A stretch of 64,000 bases of DNA from JAGVPT01 sp035505655 (GTDB lineage: Bacteria; Bacteroidota; Ignavibacteria; UBA10030; UBA8401): positions 1 through 64,000 of the forward strand of contig DATJQP010000065.1 in the NCBI GenBank assembly GCA_035505655.1, in the 5' to 3' direction. Each line of letters opens with the position of its first letter. Position 1 is the stretch's first letter. The position numbers and the translations under genes are program-made. The notes under the pieces are model-generated. The model did no database searches and was not told the origin of the DNA. It saw nothing but the letters and a program-made list of their open reading frames with translations. Below are positions 25,887-33,402 of the stretch, one piece after another.

Positions 25887-27083
25887 TCAGCTTATCACGC
25901 CGAGCTTCTTGCCGGTGCTACGAAAGATGTCCAGAATCTTGTCGAGATGCTTGTCTTCGTGCGTGGCCATGTAGCTCGTCCGTAGCATCTCCATACCGGG
26001 TGGGACGCCCGGACGGACGAAGGCGTTGACGAACACACCGGCATCGTAGAGCTCACGCCAGAAAATCAGCGTTTTCTCCGTTTCGCCGATAATCACCGGT
26101 ACAATCGCGGTGTCGTGGCCGTCGATGACCTTGAAGCCCATCGATTTGAAACCGGTCCTCATCTTCGCCGCATTTGCCTGAAGTCTCTGGATCCGCTGGG
26201 GCTCCGCCTCGAGGATGTCGAGGGCCGCTAGGGCCGCCGCCACCGCCGCGGGAGTCGGGCTGGCGCTGAAGATCAGCGCCGGAGCAAAGTGCTTCAGGTA
26301 GTTGATCACCGACCGCTTGGCGGCAACGAACCCTCCGAGGGAGGCGAAGGTCTTACTGAACGTTCCCATCGTCAGGTCAACCTCGGATTCGAGGTTGAAA
26401 TGGCTTGCCGTTCCGCGTCCCCCTTTCCCGATGACTCCCGTGGCGTGAGCATCATCGATGAGGATGCGGGCGTTGTGCTTCTTCGCCACCGACACGAGGG
26501 CCGGAAGGTCGACGATCTCGCCGCTGGTGCTGAACACGCCGTCGGAAACGATGAGCTTGCCGGTGTCATGCGGGAGCTTCGACAGGACGGTCTCGAGGTG
26601 CTTCATGTCGTTGTGTTTGTAGCGAACCATCTCGGCCGTCATCCCGAGCGCGATCATATTCCCGGCAACGATGCAGGCATGGTTGTCCTTGTCCGAGACG
26701 ACGTATTCGCCCCGTTGAACGAGCGTAGGGATGATCCCCTGAGCGGTCTGGAATCCGGTGCTGAAGAGAAGGCAATCCTCGCTGCCGATGAACTTTGCGA
26801 GACGCCCTTCGAGCTCGATGTGGAGGTCGAGCGTGCCGGTGAGGTATCTGGAACCGGAACATCCGGTCCCGTACTTCAGGACGGCTTTTGTCGCAGCTTC
26901 TTTGACCTTCGGGTGTGCTGTGAGCCCGAGATAGTTGTTCGACCCTGCCATGATGACCTGCCGACCTTCCATCTGAACGACAGGTCCTTCGTTTGCCTGA
27001 ATGGGACGAAAGTAGGGATAGAATCCTTTGCTCTTGACTTCATCTGCGAGTGTAAAGTTGGTGCACTTGTCGAATAAATCCAA
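25887..27083 (-). CDS. spt: Serine palmitoyltransferase-like 2-oxoamine synthase
   Basis: PLP enzyme of the alpha-oxoamine synthase family, 398 aa, cytoplasmic. It very likely condenses serine with a fatty acyl thioester to a 3-keto sphingoid base. The sequence follows Bacteroidota Spt: GFYPYFRPIQ near the N-terminus, SNNYLGLTAHPKV, GSRYLTGTLDLH, DKDNHACIV (His about 135), ILIDDAHATG (Asp 210, His 213) and the PLP lysine in MGTFSKTFASLGG (about 244). The start is TTG at 27083 with AAGGAG just upstream; the upstream frame to 27242 runs through the promoter. BioF and KBL are related, but neither bioADB nor tdh is nearby, and the neighbours fit sphingolipid synthesis. Confidence 0.8.
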   Translation of the reverse strand: MDLFDKCTNFTLADEVKSKGFYPYFRPIQANEGPVVQMEGRQVIMAGSNNYLGLTAHPKVKEAATKAVLKYGTGCSGSRYLTGTLDLHIELEGRLAKFIGSEDCLLFSTGFQTAQGIIPTLVQRGEYVVSDKDNHACIVAGNMIALGMTAEMVRYKHNDMKHLETVLSKLPHDTGKLIVSDGVFSTSGEIVDLPALVSVAKKHNARILIDDAHATGVIGKGGRGTASHFNLESEVDLTMGTFSKTFASLGGFVAAKRSVINYLKHFAPALIFSASPTPAAVAAALAALDILEAEPQRIQRLQANAAKMRTGFKSMGFKVIDGHDTAIVPVIIGETEKTLIFWRELYDAGVFVNAFVRPGVPPGMEMLRTSYMATHEDKHLDKILDIFRSTGKKLGVIS

Positions 27084-27164
27084 GGTGACTCCTTGTGAAA
27101 GAGTGTTCCAAACAACACCTGCGTGGCACAATACTTCACCACGACGCACCTTTAATAAGTTGCG

Positions 27165-27195
27165 TTGATTATTAAAAGCGATTTCAATATACTCT
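27165..27195 (+). promoter_or_regulatory. Promoter of the CerR-like gene
   Basis: TTG (27165-27167), 20 bp, TATACTCT (27188-27195), about 30 bases before the ATG at 27227. Its -7 box overlaps that of the divergent spt promoter. Confidence 0.5.
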
Positions 27196-27214
27196 ATCGT
27201 CAAAAAAAAGTCAA
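27184..27214 (-). promoter_or_regulatory. Promoter of spt, overlapping the divergent promoter
   Basis: On the minus strand TTG (27214-27212), 20 bp, TATATTGA (27191-27184). The two opposing -7 boxes share four bases, so the two lipid genes are likely to be transcribed in competition or under shared control. The spt leader would be about 95 bases. Confidence 0.55.
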
Positions 27215-27226
27215 TCAAAAGAAAAT

Positions 27227-28219
27227 ATGGCTCCCTCCGCATTTGTTACGGGTGGAACGGGCTTCATCGGCAGTCATCTGGTCGAGCGGCTTCTCTCGAA
27301 AGGCTACCGTGTCCGTTGTCTCATTCGTAACCCTCAAAAACCCGGATATCTCTCGAACCTCCCCGTCGAATTGATCGTCGGGGATCTTTTTTCGATGGAA
27401 GCCCTTGAGAAGGGAGTCGCCGGAGTGGACTTCGTTTACCACGTTGCGGGGGCTGTGGCTTCGCGCGACAAAGCGGGCTTCTACCGGCAGAACAGAGAGG
27501 GGACGAAGAATATCGTTGAAGCGGCCGCCCGAAAGAATCAGGCGATGAGAAAATTCGTCTTCGTCAGCAGCGGTGCGGCAGTCGGGCCCGCGGAACGCAA
27601 CGGGGCAGTTGACGAATCGACGCCATACCATCCTATGACGACGTACGGCAAGAGCAAGATGGAGGCAGAGCTTGAGGTTCTCAAGTTCAAGGAGAAGCTT
27701 CCGGTCACGATCGTCCGCCCCACCGCAGTCTACGGCCCGAGAGATCCCGCCACCTTCGATTACTTCAACACCATCAACAAAGGGCTCGAGCCCCTCGTCG
27801 GGTTCCACGATAAGCGGGTGAGCCTTGTCCACTCAACCGACCTGGTCACCGGGATCACCCTCGCCGGTGAGAGTGATGCCTCCGTAGGAGAGGCATACTT
27901 CCTTGGGAGCGACCGGGCCTATTCATGGCGGGAGATCGGGGATATCACAAAAAGTGTGATGGGAAGAAGGGCCCTCAGGATTCGGCTTCCCGAGCCCCTT
28001 GTCTACGCGGTCGCCCTGACGGCCGGTCTTTTCTCAACCTTCAGCGAGAAGCCCTCGGTCCTCAATTTCGAAAAAGGGCGGGACATGGTGCAGGATTCGT
28101 GGACATTCGATTCGTCGAAAGCGAAGCGTGATCTGGGATACAAGCCCGTCGTCGAACTGCCTCAGGGAATTGCGGAAACCGTCGAGTGGTACAGAAAAGC
28201 AGGCTGGATGAAGCAATAA
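27227..28219 (+). CDS. NAD(P)-dependent epimerase/dehydratase, candidate ceramide or 3-ketosphinganine reductase (CerR-like)
   Basis: Extended short-chain dehydrogenase, 330 aa. The Rossmann motif VTGGTGFIGSHLV is at residues 7-19, the catalytic serine in FVSSGAAVG and the YGKSK (YxxxK) pair follow near residues 125-148, and VRPTAVYGPRDP is typical for this fold. The C-terminal part is related to dihydroflavonol reductase-like enzymes. Divergent transcription from an overlapping promoter with spt and the presence of the GNAT gene suggest that it reduces the 3-keto group, as CerR does in Caulobacter. A sugar-nucleotide epimerase role cannot be excluded from sequence alone. Confidence 0.65.
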   Translation: MAPSAFVTGGTGFIGSHLVERLLSKGYRVRCLIRNPQKPGYLSNLPVELIVGDLFSMEALEKGVAGVDFVYHVAGAVASRDKAGFYRQNREGTKNIVEAAARKNQAMRKFVFVSSGAAVGPAERNGAVDESTPYHPMTTYGKSKMEAELEVLKFKEKLPVTIVRPTAVYGPRDPATFDYFNTINKGLEPLVGFHDKRVSLVHSTDLVTGITLAGESDASVGEAYFLGSDRAYSWREIGDITKSVMGRRALRIRLPEPLVYAVALTAGLFSTFSEKPSVLNFEKGRDMVQDSWTFDSSKAKRDLGYKPVVELPQGIAETVEWYRKAGWMKQ

Positions 28220-28472
28220 GATCAAAGATCAAAAAGGAAATAGCAAACATACAAAGCAAAGATGAGAAATTTCTCAACTTTGATTTGTAGGTGAGATCTC
28301 AGCGCAGCGATCTTCGAGATTAGATTGCCGGGGAAGTGACAGCTTACGTGAATCGCAGGATGGCCTCAACTGCTGTCTCAAGAATTTCAAGAAAAGGAAC
28401 ACCGTGCCAGGAGAAGAAGTTTTTTGTCTTTGATATGTATTTTTGCTCTTTGCTATTTGATTTTTGATTTGG
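28220..28472. repeat. Inverted AT-rich repeat pair A between convergent genes
   Basis: A left arm at 28220-28275 (ATCAAAGATCAAAAAGG followed by AAATAGCAAACATACAAAGC) is matched by an inverted right arm at 28421-28472 over about 45 bases with mismatches. The region in between shows no gene. The right arm runs into the 3' end of the DUF3795 gene, whose last codons (KSKIK) and stop are made of repeat sequence. The same motif occurs as pair B at 28883-29045. Confidence 0.7.
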
Positions 28473-28866
28473 CTCCGCACGCCGCGCACCTTCCATCATG
28501 TACGCATACAATCCCGCCACACCCCGCACACTTCCACCTTTCGGCTTCGAAGCGAAGAAAATCCTCCATCCCTAATCCTTTGATCCGGCAAAGGTTGCCG
28601 ATCATGCTCATACGGTACTTCGTCCTGTACCGCGCGTCGAGCCGTTCGAGATTCTCGCACGGGAATTCATCGCATTCGTGGCAAAAGCTGTCTCCGGACC
28701 CTCGAAGCTTCGAGCATCTCTTGATCCTGCATCGCACGCGGGTCGGCGGCTTGCCGGCATCCTGCGCGCGGCATCCGGGACACGGCTTTTTTTCCCTGAG
28801 ATGTGCCTTGCAGACTGTGCAGTCCATTCCGCAGGCAGCGACGAGATGTGGCGAGAAGGGTGCCAT
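28453..28866 (-). CDS. DUF3795-type cysteine-rich protein
   Basis: 137 aa, function unknown. The N-terminus ACGMDCTVCKAHLREKKPCPGC and the segment FCHECDEFPCENL match the DUF3795 family, small proteins with many conserved cysteines that probably bind zinc or an Fe-S cluster. An extra C-terminal zinc-ribbon-like part (WKCAGCGG...CAACG) is present. The gene is enclosed by two pairs of AT-rich inverted repeats and its last codons derive from one of them. No clear Shine-Dalgarno sequence lies before the ATG. Confidence 0.75.
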   Translation of the reverse strand: MAPFSPHLVAACGMDCTVCKAHLREKKPCPGCRAQDAGKPPTRVRCRIKRCSKLRGSGDSFCHECDEFPCENLERLDARYRTKYRMSMIGNLCRIKGLGMEDFLRFEAERWKCAGCGGIVCVHDGRCAACGAKSKIK

Positions 28867-28882
28867 GGAAGAATGACGTTTA

Positions 28883-29045
28883 GATCAAATATCAAAAAGA
28901 AAAAGGCAAAAATACAGAGCAAAGATCAATGGTACCTTTGACGGCACAGATCCGGGTCGATGAAGCAGCCAACTGCTTCCGGAAGATTGTTCGAATCTTA
29001 GATTTCTCATTTGTATTTTTCCTCTTTGATGTTTGATCTTTGATT
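28883..29045. repeat. Inverted AT-rich repeat pair B between divergent genes
   Basis: Left arm 28883-28928 (GATCAAATATCAAAAAG followed by AAAAAGGCAAAAATACAGAGC) and inverted right arm 29001-29045 share the core ATCAAA...GGAAAAATACA with each other and with pair A. The arms are imperfect and AT-rich. The central 70 bases hold nothing recognisable. Confidence 0.65.
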
Positions 29046-29058
29046 CACTCCGCCAGTC

Positions 29059-29089
29059 TTGCTCCGCTTCGCCATTTTCCATATATTAA
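29059..29089 (+). promoter_or_regulatory. Promoter of the sugar-phosphate transferase gene
   Basis: TTG (29059-29061), 20 bp, TATATTAA (29082-29089), about 32 bases before the ATG at 29122. Confidence 0.5.
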
Positions 29090-29121
29090 TCCGTCTTTAG
29101 ACCATTTTCCTCGCATTCGTC

Positions 29122-30540
29122 ATGCCCCAGCAGCGCCGTAACGATTTCCTGGTGCCGCTCCTCGCGGTCGTTTCCGACATCATCGCCGTCGAAGCGGCGT
29201 TTCTGCTCTCCTATTGGCTCCGATTCGATTCTCCGCTCACCGCGATCTTCGAGGTCACGCACGGCGTCCCCCCACTCTCGGGCTATCTGATCAGTTCGGC
29301 GATCTTCATCCCGATCTGGCTCGCGGTCTTTCAATCCCGGAGGATGTACGGCGCGAGGCGCAATACGCACATGAGCGACGAATTCTTTTCCATCGTCCGC
29401 CTCGTGAGCATCGGACTTCTTTTCGTGATGAGCGCGACCTTCTTCTACAGGGGATTCTCATACTCGCGCGGAGTCTTTATCCTCCTGTGGGCGACTTCGA
29501 TTCTGACGATCGCGGCGGGAAGATTCCTCCTGATGGAGTTCGAGAAGTTTCTCTACCGGCACGGGAGGGAACTGAAAACGGTGGCGATTGTCGGGTCGAA
29601 CGAAACCGCGGACGTCATCTACTCGATTTTCCTTTCGCATCCCTCGCTTGGCTTCGAGATCGTCGGATACTATGCCGACTCGCCCGCGCCCCCGGAGCGG
29701 CGTCTATCGCATTCAAAATACCTCGGGCGGATGAGCTCCCTTCCCGGCGATATTCCGCGCTATCGGCTGCAGGCGGCTCTCATCGCCCTGTCATACAAGG
29801 AACACCCGCAGCTTCTCGAGATGATCCGCGAGGCCGAAGGACTCAACGTCGAGCTGATGATGGTCCCCGACATGCTTGACATGATGACGAGCAGGATACG
29901 AATTCAGGAGGTCGAGGGGATCCCCTTCATCAAGGTGAAAGAGATTCCTCTCTCGACCTGGAATAGGATCACGAAACGCATGTTCGATGTGCTCGTCTCC
30001 ATGGTGGTCCTCATCGTCGCTCTCCCCCTGCTTGCTCTCATCGCTCTGCTGATCGTACTCACGTCACCCGGGCCGATCTTTTTCGTTCAGGAGAGAATCG
30101 GGCTGGATGGAAGAGCTTTCAACCTCTATAAGTTCAGGACGATGCGGACGGACGCCGAGGAGGAGACCGGACCGGTGCGCGCAAGGAAGGGAGATAGCCG
30201 GGCCACAGTGGTGGGACGGATCCTGCGCAGGACGAGCCTCGACGAGCTCCCCCAGCTCCTCAATGTCCTCCAGGGAAGGATGAGCATTGTGGGTCCACGG
30301 CCGGAGCGTCCTTTCTTCGTCGAGCAGTTCAAAGGGAAGATCCCACGCTACCTCGAGCGCCATCGGGTGAAGACCGGGATGACAGGCTGGGCTCAGGTGA
30401 ACGGCCTCAGGGGCGATACGCCGATCGACCAAAGAACAAAATACGACATCTATTATGTTGAGAACTGGTCGCTCGTCTTCGACATGAAGATCATTCTCAA
30501 GACGATCAGAGCGGTGGTGTTCGGGAAGGAAGCGTACTAG
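29122..30540 (+). CDS. Polyprenyl-phosphate sugar-1-phosphate transferase (WbaP/exopolysaccharide type)
   Basis: Integral membrane enzyme of 472 aa that moves a sugar phosphate from a nucleotide sugar to undecaprenyl phosphate, the first step in exopolysaccharide or O-antigen assembly. Four N-terminal helices (about 10-130) are followed by a CoA-binding-like domain (VAIVGSNETADVIY), one further helix (about 288-312) and the catalytic domain with KRMFDVLVS, KFRTM, RRTSLDELPQLLNVLQGRMS, VGPRPERP and RHRVKTGMTGWAQVNGLRG. These are the defining motifs of the bacterial sugar transferase family. No other polysaccharide genes lie directly next to it. Confidence 0.93.
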   Translation: MPQQRRNDFLVPLLAVVSDIIAVEAAFLLSYWLRFDSPLTAIFEVTHGVPPLSGYLISSAIFIPIWLAVFQSRRMYGARRNTHMSDEFFSIVRLVSIGLLFVMSATFFYRGFSYSRGVFILLWATSILTIAAGRFLLMEFEKFLYRHGRELKTVAIVGSNETADVIYSIFLSHPSLGFEIVGYYADSPAPPERRLSHSKYLGRMSSLPGDIPRYRLQAALIALSYKEHPQLLEMIREAEGLNVELMMVPDMLDMMTSRIRIQEVEGIPFIKVKEIPLSTWNRITKRMFDVLVSMVVLIVALPLLALIALLIVLTSPGPIFFVQERIGLDGRAFNLYKFRTMRTDAEEETGPVRARKGDSRATVVGRILRRTSLDELPQLLNVLQGRMSIVGPRPERPFFVEQFKGKIPRYLERHRVKTGMTGWAQVNGLRGDTPIDQRTKYDIYYVENWSLVFDMKIILKTIRAVVFGKEAY

Positions 30541-30648
30541 AAACAGATTACAGGAGACAGGAGTCAGTGAAAAGGAACATAGAAGAGAGAAAGAAGCAAA
30601 GCGAATGAATCCTCGGGTGGGAAGAGTATCGGAGAAAGTTGAGTAACG

Positions 30649-30945
30649 ATGGTTGCCTTGTTCGTATTTTACCTCCATACGGTGGCGGCGGCATATGCGT
30701 TCACCGATCAGTACCAGGAAGAGGGAGTCGGGGCCGGGATCCTGGCCGTGGCATTTATGGGGATCATTTTCTCCGTTGGATGGAGCATATCGACTTTTGT
30801 TCTCAAGTTCCTTGTTAACGAAAAGGGGTTCGGACTCTACTTCAACCGCGACGCCATGTCACTCGCCTTGCTGACGATTGGGGAAGGCGTGTTTTATTAC
30901 CTCTATCTGAAGGGGACGAGAAAAAGCACCAAGAAGTCATCCTGA
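30649..30945 (+). CDS. Small membrane protein of unknown function
   Basis: 98 aa with about three hydrophobic segments (3-17, 27-52 and 70-87). Nothing in it is recognised. The start ATG at 30649 lacks a clear Shine-Dalgarno sequence; the gene lies 108 bases after the sugar transferase gene. Its stop codon is part of the first REP-like palindrome (GTCATCCTGAAC), so the 3' end is shaped by the repeat. Coding status is likely but not certain. Confidence 0.6.
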   Translation: MVALFVFYLHTVAAAYAFTDQYQEEGVGAGILAVAFMGIIFSVGWSISTFVLKFLVNEKGFGLYFNRDAMSLALLTIGEGVFYYLYLKGTRKSTKKSS

Positions 30946-31071
30946 ACGAGTTCGCCCTTCGACTCGCTCAGGGTGACTTTCGTTTTTCTCATGCACGAAA
31001 GAAAGTGGGGAGTCATCCTGAGCGAGTTCGCCCGATGGGCGGACGAGTCGAAGGATGAGCGTGAGTCGCTC
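30940..31071. repeat. Two REP-like palindromes (TCATCCTGA...) at a convergent gene end
   Basis: Copy 1 at about 30933-30974: GTCATCCTGAACGAGT, 10-base loop, ACTCGCTCAGGGTGAC, a 16-bp stem with few mismatches. Copy 2 at about 31013-31062: TCATCCTGAGCGAGT, loop containing GCCCGATGGGC, ACGAGTCGAAGGATGA. This type of palindrome is frequent between genes in environmental bacterial genomes. Both sit between two convergent genes and may act as transcript ends. Confidence 0.75.
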
Positions 31072-31117
31072 GGGGTGTCTGATGTACTCGATGGAGTTGA
31101 GTTTCTGCGGGGAGAGC

Positions 31118-31936
31118 TTACTTCACTCTGAAGTTGAACGTGATCGTGCAGATCTGGTCGAGGGCAGGCTGGCGCCACTGGAGAGACTGGAACCTCCAGG
31201 TGCGCACTTCTTCGATGGCGGCATTTTCCAGTTTCGTATTCCCCTTCCGCAAAGGCTGAACGGCCTTCACCGTTCCCCGCGGCTGAACAACAACACGCAG
31301 CTTGATTTGTGCGTTGACGTTGACACCCTGCGGATACTTCGGCAGGTCCCCCGTGATGAGATCCCTCGTGCCGCCTCCCACCCACTTCACATCATAAGAA
31401 ACATTCGAGGCGATTGACCCTCCAACACCTCCCGCATTGAATGGCGGCGCCACATCGGATCCGCTGGGGATCCCCGGCTTGCCGGTGACTCCTTCCTTCC
31501 CTCCAGGGAACCCAAGGTTCGCGGCCGAGGCCACCGGCTCGCGCTGAGCTTCGGACACTCCTTTGGTGCCGCCGAATGTCGGCACGGCACTGTCGTTCGC
31601 GCTCATCTTTTTTGTCGCCGGCATATTGATGACCTCATCCGACGGAGCGAGGTTATTTGCCGTCGGCAAATCAACCCCGGATCCCTGAGGAGGCTTTCCC
31701 TCCTGTCCGGGCATCGGGCTTATCGCCTGGGTCACTGCCGGCGGCGTTCCCTCGGGAAGGACTTCTCCCTTCGGCATCGGGCCGAGCGATGAAGCCATGC
31801 CACCGCCGAAAGTAAACTCCACGAACTCCTGTTGCTGGGCTTGAGGCTGAGAGGGGTGAACAACGTAGAGAAGCGCCGCGGCGCAGATATGGAAGACGAT
31901 GGAACCGATCCAACCGACGGTGGTTTCCCTGGACAT
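31118..31936 (-). CDS. TonB/TolA-like energy transducer
   Basis: 272 aa. One N-terminal transmembrane helix (about 8-26, VGWIGSIVFHICAAALLYVV), a long Pro/Gly/Ser-rich periplasmic linker (about 35-180) and a C-terminal TonB-like domain (about 190-272) with LPKYPQGVNVNAQIKLRVVV, PRGTVKAVQPL and EEVRTWRFQ. It would pass proton-motive energy from ExbB/ExbD to an outer-membrane partner. The gene is the last of an operon and follows exbD by nine bases. The linker lacks the usual Pro-Glu/Pro-Lys repeats. Confidence 0.88.
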   Translation of the reverse strand: MSRETTVGWIGSIVFHICAAALLYVVHPSQPQAQQQEFVEFTFGGGMASSLGPMPKGEVLPEGTPPAVTQAISPMPGQEGKPPQGSGVDLPTANNLAPSDEVINMPATKKMSANDSAVPTFGGTKGVSEAQREPVASAANLGFPGGKEGVTGKPGIPSGSDVAPPFNAGGVGGSIASNVSYDVKWVGGGTRDLITGDLPKYPQGVNVNAQIKLRVVVQPRGTVKAVQPLRKGNTKLENAAIEEVRTWRFQSLQWRQPALDQICTITFNFRVK

Positions 31937-31945
31937 GGTGCGACC

Positions 31946-32359
31946 TTACTGACCCGCCTGGGTCGGAGTCTCTGTGGCGATCATGAATCGCTGCGCGCCA
32001 ACCCCTTTGGCAATGTCCATGAGGTCGACCGCGCTCTGGAGGGAAACGGATTTGTCCGCACGCACGACGATCACGTGATTCCTGTCGCGATCGATGATCG
32101 GGATCAGCTTCTGTGCGAGCGTCACTTTTGTCACCTCTTCCGAGCCAAGGAAAATTCTGCCGTCGCCGGTAAGCGTCACGACCGACTGCCGGTCCGCCTG
32201 GACCTCTCCTGTCACCATCTTCGGCACCTGGACCTTGATCCCCGGGGTCACGACGAACGACCAGGAAAGAAGAAAGAAGATGAGCCACTGAAGCGCCATG
32301 TCGGCGAAGGAGGCGTAATTGAAAGCCGGATTGAATTTATTTCGCGTCCTGAAGGTCAT
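31946..32359 (-). CDS. exbD: Biopolymer transport protein ExbD/TolR
   Basis: 137 aa. A single transmembrane helix (about 20-38, FADMALQWLIFFLLSWSFVV) contains the functionally essential aspartate (SFADMALQ). The periplasmic domain continues with TGDGRIFLGSEEV and VIVVRADKSVSLQSAVDLMDIAKG, typical of ExbD/TolR. ATG at 32359 was chosen over a TTG three codons upstream. It works with ExbB as a proton channel. Confidence 0.9.
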   Translation of the reverse strand: MTFRTRNKFNPAFNYASFADMALQWLIFFLLSWSFVVTPGIKVQVPKMVTGEVQADRQSVVTLTGDGRIFLGSEEVTKVTLAQKLIPIIDRDRNHVIVVRADKSVSLQSAVDLMDIAKGVGAQRFMIATETPTQAGQ

Positions 32360-32392
32360 GGTATCCAACTCATCGGTGAGCGGCCAGTTTCG

Positions 32393-32611
32393 TCAATCGC
32401 CTGCCAGGCGACGACGGTTCGGTCTGACGAAGGAAACGCCGATGAACGCCCACGATGTCGCGGCGGTCATGAAGATGCCGGCGTAGGTCATGAACGGGAT
32501 GTTGTCGAAGAAGCCATAGGCCATCGCGAGCACGCCGGCGAGCAAAACGACGGCGAAAGATATATCGCCGGTTCTGACCCGATTGTTCCTCAGTAGGTCC
32601 GTTTGATGCAT
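32393..32611 (-). CDS. 72-aa membrane protein between exbB and exbD
   Basis: Not recognised. ATG at 32611 has GGGAG eight bases upstream, which favours it over longer in-frame starts at 32641 and 32686; the latter would overlap exbB. The protein has two hydrophobic helices (about 18-35 and 40-60) and a basic C-terminus (RPNRRRLAGD). Its position inside the exbB-exbD pair suggests a partner or stabiliser of the proton channel, but that is inference. Confidence 0.65.
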   Translation of the reverse strand: MHQTDLLRNNRVRTGDISFAVVLLAGVLAMAYGFFDNIPFMTYAGIFMTAATSWAFIGVSFVRPNRRRLAGD

Positions 32612-32660
32612 TCGATGCACTCCCTGAGAAGTATCGTCCATGGACGGTTTGACCAGGTGG

Positions 32661-33374
32661 TTAATCCTTCGGCTCGAAGAACTCATCCTCTTCGCTGAAG
32701 ACCTTGCGGACCGGACGCTCCTTTTTCGCAGGAGCCGTGGTCCCTTCCGCCGGTGTCTCGGCAGGGGGCGTCTTGAAGTAGCTCAAAAACTCGTCCGCCG
32801 CGGATTCCATCCGGTAGGTGATCTGTGAAACCCTTCCAACAAAATAGTTGTAGAAAAAGAGAGACGGAATTCCAACGGTGAGTCCGAAGGCGCTCGAGAG
32901 CATCGCTTCCCAGATGCCGCCGGCGAGGTTTCCGGAATTGACGTTCCCACCGAGGAGTTCAATGGCCCTGAAGGAAGTGATCATACCGACCACCGTCCCG
33001 AGGAACCCGAGCATGGGTCCGATGCCGGCGATGTTCGCGAGGATGCCGAGGTGATTCTCCAACCTGAAGACTTCCTCTTTTCCCGCAGACTCCACGGCAA
33101 TTTTCACCGCCTCAGCCCCTTCATTGGCGCTCGCCACTCCCTTCCGCAGGACGGCCGGAATCGACGCAGTGCTTTGTGAGCAGGCATTGAGTGCGCCGAC
33201 GAGGTCATTCCGTGAGAGGCAGCTCCTGATCTTGAGGAGAAGCGGCTTCTCGTCGACCTTTGCCTTCGAGAGGACGACAAATCGTTCGATGATGATGACC
33301 ACTGCCAGGATAGAACACAAGAGAATCGGCCACATCACAATCCCGCCCTTCATAAACAAATCAAGTAGGTTCAT
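32661..33374 (-). CDS. exbB: ExbB/TolQ/MotA proton channel protein
   Basis: 237 aa. Three transmembrane helices: N-terminal (about 10-30, GGIVMWPILLCSILAVVIII), then a large cytoplasmic loop and the pair around ANIAGIGPMLGFLGTVVGMI and AMLSSAFGLTVGIPSLFFYNYF, the conserved ExbB/TolQ signature. The C-terminal 45 residues are Pro/Ala then acidic (EEDEFFEPKD), longer than usual. The start: AGGAG lies five bases before the second ATG (33374) and two before the first (33377). Confidence 0.92.
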   Translation of the reverse strand: MNLLDLFMKGGIVMWPILLCSILAVVIIIERFVVLSKAKVDEKPLLLKIRSCLSRNDLVGALNACSQSTASIPAVLRKGVASANEGAEAVKIAVESAGKEEVFRLENHLGILANIAGIGPMLGFLGTVVGMITSFRAIELLGGNVNSGNLAGGIWEAMLSSAFGLTVGIPSLFFYNYFVGRVSQITYRMESAADEFLSYFKTPPAETPAEGTTAPAKKERPVRKVFSEEDEFFEPKD

Positions 33375-33402
33375 CATTGCTCCTGTGTGCTGACATTCTC
33401 GG

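Noticed and set aside
25887..27083. 8-amino-7-oxononanoate synthase (BioF) or glycine C-acetyltransferase (KBL)
   Set aside because: The same fold, but the N-terminal PYFRPI segment and the adjoining GNAT and CerR-like genes fit serine palmitoyltransferase better; bioA, bioB, bioD and tdh are absent.
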